Positions 38,459-46,757 are shown, counted from the stretch's first letter. The stretch: DNA of 64,000 bases from Paractinoplanes rishiriensis (GCF_016862375.1 NZ_BOMV01000021.1:1-64000), one strand, 5' to 3'. The notes: generated from the sequence alone by a model not told the origin. A program made the numbers and translations.

Positions 38459-39460
38459 ATGAAACTCGGCGCCTACACCGCCTGCCTGCACGACCGTTCC
38501 CTCGACGAAACCCTCAAGATCCTCGGTGAGCTCGGCCTGACCAGCGCCGAGATCAACACCGGCGGCTTCATCGCGGCCCCGCACATCCCGATCGACGACA
38601 TCCTGTCCAGCGCCGCCGCCCGCGAGGACTATCTGGGCCGGTTCACTCAGGCCGGCATCACGTTGACCGGGCTCAACGTCAACGGCAACCCGCTCAACCC
38701 CGACCCGCTGGTCGGCCCCAAGCACGCGGCCGACCTGCACCGCACCATCGAGCTGGCGGCGCTGCTCGGCGTCAAGCGGGTGGTCACCATGTCCGGCCTG
38801 CCCGGCGCGCACCCCGGTGCCACCGCGGCCAACTGGGTGGTCAACCCCTGGGACAGCCAGTGGCTCAACGTTCTCGACCACCAGTGGAACGAGGTCGCCG
38901 TCCCGTTCTGGCGCGACATCCAGGCCCGCGCGGCCGCCGCCGACGTCAAGGTGTGCATCGAGATGCACCCGCACAACCTGGTCTTCAACCCGCCGACCCT
39001 GCAGCGCCTCGTCGAGCAGACCGGCGCCACCCACATCGGCGCCGAGATGGACCCGAGCCACCTCTTCTGGCAGGGCATCGACCCGGTGGCCGCGATCGAA
39101 CACCTGGGCGACCTGGTGTTCCACGCCGCCGCCAAGGACACCCGGATCAACGAGGACAACGTCCGGCTATTCGGCGTGCTCGACGACCGCTTCACCCGCA
39201 CGTCCGCCGACCGCAATCCGCTCAGCCTGGGCGGCAACAACACCCTCAACCAGTGGCCGGAACGCCCGTCGTGGCAGTTCGTCGCGGTCGGCCGGGGCCA
39301 CGGCGACGAGTTCTGGGTGCCTTTCCTCCGGGCGCTGCACGCCGTAGACCCCGACATGGCGGTCAACATCGAACACGAGGACACCGAACTCGACCAGTTC
39401 GAAGGCCTGCGCGCCGCGGCCGAAAGCCTGACCGCGGCCGCCGGAAAGGCCGGTATCTAG
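38459..39460 (+). CDS. Sugar phosphate isomerase/epimerase (xylose-isomerase-like TIM barrel)
   Basis: The 333-aa AP-endonuclease-2/xylose isomerase-like TIM barrel has metal ligands apparent in VCIEMHPHNLVFNP, GAEMDPSHLFWQG and the late INIEHEDTELDQ. IolE, IolH and ketose epimerases share this fold. With the MocA-type dehydrogenase 16 bases upstream it probably works in catabolism of an inositol- or sugar-like compound. No transporter or kinase is in the operon, so the substrate cannot be named. Confidence 0.85.
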   Translation: MKLGAYTACLHDRSLDETLKILGELGLTSAEINTGGFIAAPHIPIDDILSSAAAREDYLGRFTQAGITLTGLNVNGNPLNPDPLVGPKHAADLHRTIELAALLGVKRVVTMSGLPGAHPGATAANWVVNPWDSQWLNVLDHQWNEVAVPFWRDIQARAAAADVKVCIEMHPHNLVFNPPTLQRLVEQTGATHIGAEMDPSHLFWQGIDPVAAIEHLGDLVFHAAAKDTRINEDNVRLFGVLDDRFTRTSADRNPLSLGGNNTLNQWPERPSWQFVAVGRGHGDEFWVPFLRALHAVDPDMAVNIEHEDTELDQFEGLRAAAESLTAAAGKAGI

Positions 39461-39524
39461 GGCGCGCCGCCGGTTACGCCGAAAACGCCGCCCCTGCAAC
39501 CTGACAGCCGTAGCGTCGGGAGCC

Positions 39525-39827
39525 GTGCAACCGCGATCCCCTATGTTCCGGCACGGAGCCGACCTTCCGCGCAACGCCGCCGTGGTCTTCGAGGTGATCA
39601 GCTGGATCACCGTGGCCGTCTGCCTCCTGGCCGGGCTGGTCTTCGCCAGCCAGGGCGGCCCCGGCGTGATCGTCGGCATCACCGTGGTCCTCTCGGGATT
39701 CGTCTCCGCGGCCCTGTTCCGGGCGATCGCGATCGCGATGCGCTGGATGGCGGCTATGTACGAACTCGCGTCGCGCGGTTTCGAACCGGAGGAGAGCCTC
39801 GAACGCCCCCACCGCCGGGCGGCATGA
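39525..39827 (+). CDS. Small two-helix membrane protein
   Basis: The 100-aa protein has two hydrophobic helices (residues ~20-42 and ~47-66), an amphipathic MRWMAAMYELASRGF and a charged tail. A TAGCGT box ends 8 bases before GTG 39525, consistent with a leaderless start; GGGAG also lies between. No family is recognised. Confidence 0.55.
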   Translation: MQPRSPMFRHGADLPRNAAVVFEVISWITVAVCLLAGLVFASQGGPGVIVGITVVLSGFVSAALFRAIAIAMRWMAAMYELASRGFEPEESLERPHRRAA

Positions 39828-39989
39828 CCGGAGAGTGCGGCCACCCACCGGTCTCAGCCTGACCGGCCGTGCGGCGTCGCGCCCTATGCGGACGCGCGCC
39901 AGCCGGACCGCCGCGGCCGGGCGGCCGGCCGCGGCCGCCGCGGCGGCCGGCTTTCGCCGGCGCCTCGGCGTGCCGGGTGGGCGGTCTGG

Positions 39990-41246
39990 TCAGCGGAGGA
40001 GTTCGTGGGCTCGGGTCAGGGTGTTGGTGGCTACGTCCCGGCCCAGCCGGATGCCGGCCTCGTCGGCGCTTCGGGTGTGGATGCCGGACCAGACTCGGGC
40101 GTCGATGTTCTCCAGACTGGGGAGGTGCCAGTCGGTGTAGGTGCGGGTGACGCCGGGGGCCGACGGGCTGGGGATCGTGTAGGGCTGACGGGCCCGGGGA
40201 CCGAACAGCACGGTGAGGATCTGTTCGGCCGCGCCGGAGTAGGTGTTGTGGCCGCTCGGGAAGTCGGGATGGGCGGGGGTGTTGTGCAGCGGAAGCCAGG
40301 ACGGGTCGGGGTTGACGGCCGCGTTGCGGATCGCGGTCACCGGGCGCCAGGTCTGGTAGTGGTACTTCGCTTCCGAGGTGGCGATCTGCGTGTCCACCAG
40401 GGCTACGTGGAACAGGGCCACCAGCCGGGTCCGGCTGAGTGTCGACGTGGGTGACTGTTCGACGGCGGCGCGCAACACCGGGGTGTAGAGCACGAAGGAC
40501 GAGCCGAGCCAGAACGTGGCGGTGTCGGTCTGCGCCTGTGTGCGGGCCGTACTGCCGGCCGCGCCGTAGGTGCGGACCTCCGCCAGGTCGGCCTCGTAGC
40601 GCGCCGAACCGAGAGCCGGCGGCGGTGCGGGGCGGAACTGGGCGGCGCCGCGCAACAGGAACGGGCGGGCCAGCCGGTTGCCGTACTGGGTCGCGGCGGC
40701 GTAGGCGGACGGGGTCGGCTGCCACACGCCGGGCGCGGGCGGTGGCACCGGGAACGCGGCGTTCACCGAGGCCGAGTCCAGGCCGTCGCCGGTCCGCTCC
40801 TCGATCAGGCGGTCCGCGGCGGCACGGCCGGCGGCCAGACCGCGGTCCTTGGCCTTGCCGTCCGGCAGGGCGGCCAGGTCGGCTTCGAGTACCGCGTCCA
40901 CCGCCGCCGCCTGGGTCGGCACGAGCGCCACCAGCGACTCGTGAACGGCACCGGCCAGTGCGGCACGGCGGTACACCGGCGAGGACGAGCCGGTCTGCGC
41001 GCGGGCGGCGGCCAGCCACGCGATCGCCCAGGTCCGGCTGTTGGTGACCTGCGTCGTCGCTCCGCCCGCGGCAATCGCCGCGGCGGTCGCGTCATACCAG
41101 GTCAGCACCGCATGGCCAGCCCGAGAAGCCGATCCGGCGACGACCGATCCCGCGGCGGCCGGCCCGGCGGCCGTGGTGGCGGCCAAGGCCACCGCGCCCA
41201 GCAGCACCACGGCGGCGCGCAGTGGCCGGGAACTCATGGAGAGCAT
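39990..41246 (-). CDS. Secreted vanadium-haloperoxidase/PAP2-family protein
   Basis: The 418-aa protein has a signal peptide (RAAVVLLGAVALAATTAAGPAAAG) and a helical domain ending in the vanadate/phosphate-site motifs: KYHYQTWRPVTAIR, HPDFPSGHNTYSGAA and SGIHTRSADEAGIRLGRDVA. These supply the Lys, Arg, Ser-Gly-His and His-Arg residues typical of vanadium-dependent haloperoxidases and related acid phosphatases. Which reaction it catalyses cannot be told. AGGAGG lies 9 bases before ATG 41246, which decides the start. Confidence 0.8.
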   Translation of the reverse strand: MLSMSSRPLRAAVVLLGAVALAATTAAGPAAAGSVVAGSASRAGHAVLTWYDATAAAIAAGGATTQVTNSRTWAIAWLAAARAQTGSSSPVYRRAALAGAVHESLVALVPTQAAAVDAVLEADLAALPDGKAKDRGLAAGRAAADRLIEERTGDGLDSASVNAAFPVPPPAPGVWQPTPSAYAAATQYGNRLARPFLLRGAAQFRPAPPPALGSARYEADLAEVRTYGAAGSTARTQAQTDTATFWLGSSFVLYTPVLRAAVEQSPTSTLSRTRLVALFHVALVDTQIATSEAKYHYQTWRPVTAIRNAAVNPDPSWLPLHNTPAHPDFPSGHNTYSGAAEQILTVLFGPRARQPYTIPSPSAPGVTRTYTDWHLPSLENIDARVWSGIHTRSADEAGIRLGRDVATNTLTRAHELLR

Positions 41247-41280
41247 TCGTATTACCTCCTGCATCTATGGGAGATGTAGG

Positions 41281-41296
41281 CGATAGCTTTCTATCG
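41281..41296. promoter_or_regulatory. Short perfect inverted repeat upstream of the haloperoxidase-like gene
   Basis: CGATAG-CTTT-CTATCG forms a 6-bp stem with a 4-base loop, 34 bases upstream of the gene start. A second dyad, CATCT-N5-AGATG (41261-41275), overlaps the ribosome-binding region. They could be operator or mRNA hairpins; neither is assigned. Confidence 0.35.
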
Positions 41297-41520
41297 ATAC
41301 CGCCAGGAGGTCAACGGCCCGCGCGAAACTGTATAAATTGGAACATCGACTCAACACTGTCCCCGCCTCCGGCCCATCCGTGACCACCGGGCTGACGGCC
41401 CCGGCCACACGAAGATCTCCAGCCCGAGCTGGCATAAGGCCGACCTGGAGAATGGGAACGAAGTCACCGAAGTCGCACTACAGTCCGAGGTAGGGACGGG
41501 CTCGAAGAAGGTGGGCTGAG

Positions 41521-42387
41521 GTGACCAAGTCGGCACGGATCGAGCGACTACCGAAGAAAATCTACGAGGCAGAGCTGTTCCGTCTGCAAGGTGAACTCGT
41601 CAAGCTGCAGGAATGGGTCAAGGTCGAGGGCGCCCGGGTCGTGGTCGTCTTCGAGGGCCGGGATGCGGCCGGCAAGGGCAGCACGATCAAGCGGGTCGCC
41701 GAGTATCTCAATCCACGCCTTGCGCGCATCGCCGCGTTGCCGGCGCCGACCGAGCGCGAACGCGGCCAATGGTATTTCCAGCGCTACATCGAGCACTTCC
41801 CGGCCGCTGGGCAGATCGTGCTGTTCGACCGGAGCTGGTACAACCGGGCCGGAGTAGAGCGGGTGATGGGCTTCTGCAGCAAGGAAGAGTACATGCGCTT
41901 CCTGCATCAGTGCCCGATCTTCGAACGACTGCTGACCGAGGACGGGATCCTGCTCCGCAAGTACTGGTTCTCAGTCAGCGATCACGAGCAGGAGGAGCGG
42001 TTCCGCTCCCGGCTGCAGGACCCGATGCGGCGCTGGAAACTTTCCCCGATGGACCTCGAATCGATCAGCCGATGGGAGGACTACTCCCGGGCCAAGGACG
42101 AGATGTTCATGCACACCGACATCCCCGAGGCGCCCTGGCACGTCGTCGAGAGCGAGGACAAACGCCGAGCCCGGATAAACATGATCGCCCACCTGCTATC
42201 CACGATCCGCTACCACGAGGTGCAACGAGTGCCGCTGTCGCTGCCACCCCGGCCACCGTCGAGCGGCTATCGCCGGACCCCGCGCGAAATGCAAACGCTC
42301 GTGCCGGACCATGCCGCATCGTTGCCGGCGGTCGCTGAGCCCTCAGCCAAGTCGAAGAGCAGACAGTCGCGCCGACGACACCCATGA
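41521..42387 (+). CDS. ppk2: Polyphosphate kinase 2 (PPK2 family)
   Basis: The 288-aa P-loop protein has Walker A FEGRDAAGKGSTIK, Walker B-like IVLFDRSWYNRAGVERVMGF and the lid region KYWFSVSDHEQEERF. PPK2 enzymes transfer phosphate between polyphosphate and nucleotides, in actinobacteria mostly phosphorylating GDP or ADP. Single-domain length fits class I. The Ser/Arg-rich tail (SKSRQSRRR) is extra. GAAGG precedes the GTG start at 41521. It fits the stress theme of the neighbourhood. Confidence 0.87.
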   Translation: MTKSARIERLPKKIYEAELFRLQGELVKLQEWVKVEGARVVVVFEGRDAAGKGSTIKRVAEYLNPRLARIAALPAPTERERGQWYFQRYIEHFPAAGQIVLFDRSWYNRAGVERVMGFCSKEEYMRFLHQCPIFERLLTEDGILLRKYWFSVSDHEQEERFRSRLQDPMRRWKLSPMDLESISRWEDYSRAKDEMFMHTDIPEAPWHVVESEDKRRARINMIAHLLSTIRYHEVQRVPLSLPPRPPSSGYRRTPREMQTLVPDHAASLPAVAEPSAKSKSRQSRRRHP

Positions 42388-42613
42388 AAGCCGCTTCCAG
42401 AACCGGTTCGTGACGGTTGCTGGTGCTGTGCTGCCGGTGCGGGCGCGTCAGAGATCCGGCAGATAGCCGCCGAGGACCTGGGCGCCGGTTACATGGATGT
42501 CGTCGAGTGTCCGGAAGGGCCCGCCGGGAGGTTGGCTGCCGCCCGAGGGCCAGAGGCTGACGGGGCGACGATCGCTGGACATGGCGGTGGCCGACCAGGG
42601 CCCGGAGCCGTTT

Positions 42614-42826
42614 CTACGGTGACGTGAACGGATGGCGAAGTCGATGCATCGCCTCCTGACCGCGGTCCGAGGCGCGCAGCACTGGTGTGATGTCCTCAGC
42701 GGCGGGTGGAGCGAGGAACGGTGTCAACCTTCCGCCGGCCGCGATCGGGGTCGAGGATCGGAAACGCGAAGGGTCGGAAAGCGGGCGGGGAACGAGCGCG
42801 TACGGCGCCTTGGTGGTCATCGTCAT
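42614..42826 (-). CDS. Small hypothetical protein
   Basis: The 70-aa protein begins MTMTTKAPYALVPRPLSDP and is predicted mostly disordered. GAGGAAGG lies 6 bases before ATG 42826. A longer open frame upstream to 42982 overlaps sequence related to the csp leader and lacks a start signal. Transcription could come from the orphan leader promoter upstream (near 43160). No family is recognised. Confidence 0.45.
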   Translation of the reverse strand: MTMTTKAPYALVPRPLSDPSRFRSSTPIAAGGRLTPFLAPPAAEDITPVLRASDRGQEAMHRLRHPFTSP

Positions 42827-42989
42827 TGAGCCTTCCTCGAACGGTACGTCGCAGCGGAGCGCGGGCCACAAAAAGGTCCGTGAATCAAGTCGGAAAGGAT
42901 AGGAATATCGATGTGGAAGCCGCACGCCGAGAATTGGGCGAAAGTCGGGGCCGCCTATATCCTGACTGATGAGCGACTTCACGATGCAG

Positions 42990-43165
42990 CAATGTCTTTT
43001 CTTGGCGAGCTGTCAGAATCCGCACTGTGCGGACTCTCACGCCGCCGCGTTGATCACCCGCGTCGCCTCGACGCGGACAACGAGAAAGCGCCTGGACGGG
43101 CTTTAGACAACCCATCAGGCGCTGGGAACGTCTACGGAAATCACAACCGCAACGTGGCAACGGTA
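42990..43165 (-). ncRNA. Orphan copy of the csp-type structured leader RNA
   Basis: Read on the reverse strand, this matches the leader of the csp gene (45828-45986) along nearly its whole length. The shared order is: TGCTAC -10 region, TGATTTCC, GACGTT, a long hairpin (43087-43123), TGATCA with CGCGGCG, a second hairpin (TCCGCAC-AGTGCGGA), then AAGAAAAG where csp has GGAGAAAAG. Stem bases differ in compensating pairs (AGCGCCTG/CAGGCGCT here, AACGCCTGA/TCAGGCGTT there). No csp gene follows; the ATG position is damaged (ACATTG). It is either a relic or a leader now serving the small gene at 42614. Confidence 0.65.
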
Positions 43166-43242
43166 GCACATAAATCGGCGGGGCTGCTCCGGCATTTCGC
43201 CAGCGGCATCGGGTATGCGGGAAACAACGTGAGGAGACGACC

Positions 43243-43503
43243 ATGTCTGACAACCCTGAAATGATCATTCGGTTCCACCCGGTGGGCGGTGAGGACGTGG
43301 CCGTGCTGACCAGTGACTTTCCGGGGCGGGACGAAGCGATCGAGGCGATCGCCCGGGCGCTGGACGAGCGACGTGCCTTGATCCTCACCCGTGCCAGGTA
43401 CAACCGGGAGGGGGACGAGAACGCTGTACTCGTCAACCTGGCCAACGTGGTCTCGGTTCGGGTGGCACGACAGGACAGCGCGACGAGCGGCCACTACCTG
43501 TAG
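43243..43503 (+). CDS. Small hypothetical protein, mixed alpha/beta
   Basis: The 86-aa protein begins MSDNPEMIIRFHPVGGEDVAVL, has a central helix (DEAIEAIARALDERRALIL) and ends with two strands (AVLVNLANVVSVRVA). GAGGAG precedes ATG 43243. Its layout resembles the protein at 46533 (see findings). Function unknown. Confidence 0.6.
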   Translation: MSDNPEMIIRFHPVGGEDVAVLTSDFPGRDEAIEAIARALDERRALILTRARYNREGDENAVLVNLANVVSVRVARQDSATSGHYL

Positions 43504-43806
43504 CTACGTGATCCAGCTCGGGACATGGCTCCCACCCCAGGCTACCGAGTGGCAGGCGAGGGCAGCCGCAGCGGTGGCCGACGCGGTGGCCACCGTGTCG
43601 GCGGTCGCGGCGCGTCACGGGCCACGTTGGCCATGGATTCGCGCATCCGGCGGCACGCGTGGCCGACAGCGGCACGCCTGTCGAGCGGAGCGCTCAGAGT
43701 AGGCTGAGGATTTTCGAGGCGCTGCGGAAACCGCGATCTCATCGGTATCCCGATCGCCTCATCGACATCCGCCAGGCCGTCTCCCCGGACAGGAATGAGT
43801 CGCCTC
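43504..43806 (+). other. 303-bp gap with one weak open frame
   Basis: A GTG at 43508 opens a 64-codon frame (VIQLGTWLPPQATEWQ, then an Ala/Val-rich helix), but no ribosome site precedes it and its second half is Arg-rich like non-coding high-GC DNA. I do not call a gene. Confidence 0.35.
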
Positions 43807-44019
43807 ATGCGCTATCTCAGCGACGTCAACTTGCGTGCTGTTCTCAGTATCCTGGTGGCCCGCGGGGGCGGAACGGTTGACATTTCGAACGCGGAACTGT
43901 ATGACGCGATGCTGCCCGGCGACGGACGAAGCGAAGGATTCGCAATCAAGGAGACGAGCACGGGGATTCGGATCTCTCTGGCCACCGGCCGGGACACCGA
44001 AACGCCCGGCCGGCAATGA
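43807..44019 (+). CDS. Small hypothetical protein
   Basis: The 70-aa protein (MRYLSDVNLRAVLSILVARGGGTVDISNAELYD...) appears to have an N-terminal helix and a short beta region (GFAIKETSTGIRISL). AGGA precedes the ATG by ~13 bases; an ATG at 43795 is an alternative start. No family is recognised. Confidence 0.5.
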   Translation: MRYLSDVNLRAVLSILVARGGGTVDISNAELYDAMLPGDGRSEGFAIKETSTGIRISLATGRDTETPGRQ

Positions 44020-44205
44020 GCCGCCAGGTCGCCCGGGGATCGCGCGGCACCGACCGGATCGCCCCGCCAGGGGGCTTGCTCATCCTCCCACTACCCGACG
44101 GCGAACGGGATCGACCCTGAGCAGAATCGAAATCGGCGGCATGCGGGACGCCTCGGCGTGCCGGCCCCTGCGTCTCGTGCCCCGTACCTGCGGCCTGGCG
44201 CCCGT

Positions 44206-45453
44206 TCAGCTGACCGTGCCGAGAGGCTCCTGGTTGTCGGACTCCGGCAGTTCGGTGTCGGAACGGGCCGGAGCCGGGCTGATCCACTGAGCAAGCAGCA
44301 CGGTGGCGTCGTCCTGGAGGCAGTCGTCCTGATGGTCGAGGATCGCGTGGACCAGCCGGCGGGTGGTCTCCGGCAACGGCAGTTGGTCGGCGATGGCCTT
44401 GACCGTGAAGTCGACGAGCCGGTCGATGCCGAACGGCTCCCCGTCGCTGGAGCGGGCCTCGATGATGCCGTCGGTGTAGAGCAGAACGTGGTCACCCGGC
44501 TCGAGGGCCTCCTCGACGACGAGCGGCGGCCGGTGATGACCGAGCGAGACGGGCAAGGCGGTCGGAGTTGGTAGCACCTTGACCGCCCTGCCTTGGCGGA
44601 TGACCACACCGCTGGGGTGCCCGGCGGAGATCACCCGCAGCTCCCCGGTACGCTGGTCGAGTTCCGCCAGCACAGCGGTGATCAGGCCCCACCGGTCATG
44701 GTCCTGAACGGCCCGGTCGATGCGGTGATACGTACCTATCAGATCAAGGCCTGCGCGGCGCGCGTTGCGGTAGGCCGCCAGCGCGAGCGAAGCCAGCATG
44801 ACCGCCCGCATCCCGCCCGACGAGCCGTGGCCCACGGCGTCGAACAGCGCCAAATGCGCGATGTCGCCGTTGACGGCGTAGTCGAAGGCGTCACCGCCGA
44901 CGTCGTAGCACGGCTCCAGGATCCCGCTGATCATCAGATGGCCGGTGGAGAACGTCAGCGGCGGTAACTGGGCGCGCAACATCTCCGCCGCCAACAGCAT
45001 TGGCTCCCGGCGGCGCAGCCGTTCGATGGTGTCGCTGTAGAGGTCGCGAGTGACAAGTAACTCGGCCAGCAACGCCGCGACCGTCGCGCAGTCCTCCACC
45101 GTCGGCTCCCCCAGGGGGCCGGCAAGCACGACTTCCAGGACACCGAGGCGTTCGGCTCCGTTGATCAGCGGCACCCACAGCCGGACACCGCCGGCTGTGG
45201 CATCGCTCACGCAGGCGGCGACCGTGGTGAACGCGCGCCCCGCGAAGGTCCCGTCGATCATGAACCGATCGCGGGCCGGGGCTTCCCCGGCAACCAGGGG
45301 CAGCAGCTCACGCTGCTGGTGATCCACCAGATAAATGATCATGGCGGTAGCGCCGACGAGCGGGGCGGCTCGCATCGCCATCTGCGGAAGGTCGTCCGGC
45401 CGGGCATGGTGCGACTGCCGCAGTAGCCGGCCCAGGGCTTCGATCCCGCTCAC
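44206..45453 (-). CDS. GAF-PP2C (SpoIIE/RsbU-type) protein phosphatase
   Basis: The 415-aa protein has an N-terminal GAF domain (residues ~25-165) and a C-terminal PP2C-like SpoIIE domain. Metal-site motifs are GGDAFDYAV, ALFDAVGHGSSGG, SAGHPSGVV, LLYTDGIIEAR and the late DCLQDDATVLLA. Such proteins dephosphorylate anti-anti-sigma factors in stress pathways; no such partner is in the window. AGGAGGG lies 5 bases before GTG 45453, which fixes the start. The longer open frame upstream is unsupported. Confidence 0.85.
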   Translation of the reverse strand: MSGIEALGRLLRQSHHARPDDLPQMAMRAAPLVGATAMIIYLVDHQQRELLPLVAGEAPARDRFMIDGTFAGRAFTTVAACVSDATAGGVRLWVPLINGAERLGVLEVVLAGPLGEPTVEDCATVAALLAELLVTRDLYSDTIERLRRREPMLLAAEMLRAQLPPLTFSTGHLMISGILEPCYDVGGDAFDYAVNGDIAHLALFDAVGHGSSGGMRAVMLASLALAAYRNARRAGLDLIGTYHRIDRAVQDHDRWGLITAVLAELDQRTGELRVISAGHPSGVVIRQGRAVKVLPTPTALPVSLGHHRPPLVVEEALEPGDHVLLYTDGIIEARSSDGEPFGIDRLVDFTVKAIADQLPLPETTRRLVHAILDHQDDCLQDDATVLLAQWISPAPARSDTELPESDNQEPLGTVS

Positions 45454-45623
45454 TGAAACCCTCCTGAACACGACGCCAGCAGTCGCCGGCCGGCACGACC
45501 GCACGCGGACGGAGACGGCCGGCCGCCCCGGGAGATCACGCGGGTAAACGCGGATCGTCAACCGTGAGCAGCCGGCCGCCACCAAGCCCGGCGACTCCGA
45601 ACCGGAGGAACCGGGCCGCTTGG

Positions 45624-45827
45624 TTACAGCGGGCGGATGTTCGCCGCCTGCAGGCCCTTGGCGCCCTGCTCGACGTCGAACTCGACACGCTGGTTCTCGT
45701 CGAGACTGCGGAAACCGGACGTCGCGATCGCCGAGAAATGCGCGAACACGTCGGCGCCGCCGTCATCCTGAGTGATGAAACCGAATCCCTTGTCGCCGTT
45801 GAACCACTTGACGGTGCCGGTGGCCAT
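45624..45827 (-). CDS. csp: Cold-shock domain protein
   Basis: The 67-aa single CSD protein has RNP1 (KGFGFIT) and RNP2 (VFAHFSAI) motifs, beginning [10 protein letters not shown]. It binds single-stranded RNA or DNA and acts as an RNA chaperone. The reverse-strand leader is long (about 150 bases) and structured, as for cspA-type mRNAs. GGAGAAAAG precedes ATG 45827. Confidence 0.95.
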   Translation of the reverse strand: MATGTVKWFNGDKGFGFITQDDGGADVFAHFSAIATSGFRSLDENQRVEFDVEQGAKGLQAANIRPL

Positions 45828-45986
45828 GCTTTTCTCCTGTCGACTCGTGAAGAGGCGCACCTTGCGCCACCTCGCGTCGCCGCGCTGATCACCGTGTACC
45901 GACGAAACCAAAAACGCCTGACGGGCTGAGACCCATCAGGCGTTGAAAACGTCCAAGGAAATCAATACTGCAACTTGGTCAACGTA
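45828..45986 (-). ncRNA. Structured 5' leader of csp mRNA with promoter
   Basis: An extended -10 (TGCTACGTT; TACGTT is 45986-45981 reverse) starts the unit. The leader contains TGATTTCC, GACGTT, a strong hairpin AACGCCTGA ... TCAGGCGTT (45913-45944, 9-bp stem extended by GGG/CCC), then a second hairpin around GGCGCAAGGTGCGCC (45858-45872), then the ribosome site. A second copy at 42990-43165 shows paired changes in the stems. Cold-responsive control of translation is inferred by analogy with cspA leaders. Confidence 0.7.
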
Positions 45987-45999
45987 GCACAGGAACGAC

Positions 46000-46349
46000 T
46001 CACCCGGTAATCAGGCGCGTGCCACGCGCAACGGGGCGCCCACTCGTGGAGATACCGCAGCGCCTGCCGGTAGGACGCGACGAGGCTGGTCTCCTCGTAC
46101 GGCACCCCGATGTCGGCGCAGTACTGCCGCACGATCGGCTGAGCCTTCCGCAGGTTCGGCGTGGGCATGCCAGGGAACAGGTGGTGTTCGATCTGATAGT
46201 TGAGGCCGCCGAGGGCAATGTCGGTGAACCGGCCGCCGCGTACGTTGCGGGAGGTGAGCACCTGCTTGCGCAGGTAGTCCTCGTCGCCTGCCGGGTGCGG
46301 CATGCCGTTGTGGTTGGGCGCGAACGTCATGCCCAGGTAGACGCCGGAG
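46000..46349 (-). pseudogene. C-terminal fragment of a fatty acid desaturase
   Basis: The fragment contains SGVYLGMTFAPNHNGMPHP and the third histidine box region ALGGLNYQIEHHLFPGMPTPNLRKAQPIVRQYC (residues split here only as a landmark), typical of linoleoyl-CoA/DesA3-like membrane desaturases. It ends with RQALRYLHEW. Everything N-terminal to the SGVYLGM segment is missing (first two His boxes and all but the last helices). The upstream junction near 46350-46400 meets a LuxR fragment on the other strand. Confidence 0.75.
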
Positions 46350-46403
46350 GCCTTCGACGTCGACGTGGTCGATGCGATCGACAACGGGCCGGCGCTGACA
46401 AGG

Positions 46404-46522
46404 TGGTGAGCAAGCACATCAACAACATCTTCGCCAAGCTCGGGATGACGCCGTCCGACGACGACAACCGCCGGGTCATGGCCAGGCCTCGGCGCGGCGA
46501 ATGGTGCGCTCGGCTGGTCTAG
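46404..46522 (+). pseudogene. C-terminal fragment of a LuxR-type response regulator
   Basis: The frame reads DKVVSKHINNIFAKLGMTPSDDDNRRVMA, the second half of a LuxR helix-turn-helix with the usual actinobacterial tail. The receiver domain and first helices are missing. It abuts the desaturase fragment, so a deletion joined the remains of two genes. Confidence 0.6.
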
Positions 46523-46525
46523 ATT
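46520..46525 (+). promoter_or_regulatory. -10 box for a leaderless small gene
   Basis: TAGATT ends 7 bases before ATG 46533, the spacing expected for a leaderless mRNA. Confidence 0.45.
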
Positions 46526-46532
46526 GGATGAC

Positions 46533-46757
46533 ATGGCGGATACGGTGTTGCGTGTCAGACTCATCGGCGGCGACCGTATGGACATCGCATACGACGAACC
46601 GGGCGCCTCCGACGAAAACGAGGTCGTTGAACACGTCATCTCGACGTTGGCGCAGGATTCGGGGGTGCTGCGCGGCAAACACGGTGATCGGCTCATCGTG
46701 CTCTACGGCCGAGGCGTCGCCGCCGTCGAGGTTGCACCTCGCGGTGCGGTGCTCTGA
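46533..46757 (+). CDS. Small hypothetical protein, mixed alpha/beta
   Basis: The 74-aa protein begins MADTVLRVRLIGGDRMDIAYD, has a helix (ENEVVEHVISTLAQ) and ends RLIVLYGRGVAAVEVAPRG. The order strand-GG-strand-helix-strands matches the protein at 43243, though residues are mostly different. A TAGATT box supports the start at 46533 rather than TTG 46524. Unknown function. Confidence 0.6.
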   Translation: MADTVLRVRLIGGDRMDIAYDEPGASDENEVVEHVISTLAQDSGVLRGKHGDRLIVLYGRGVAAVEVAPRGAVL

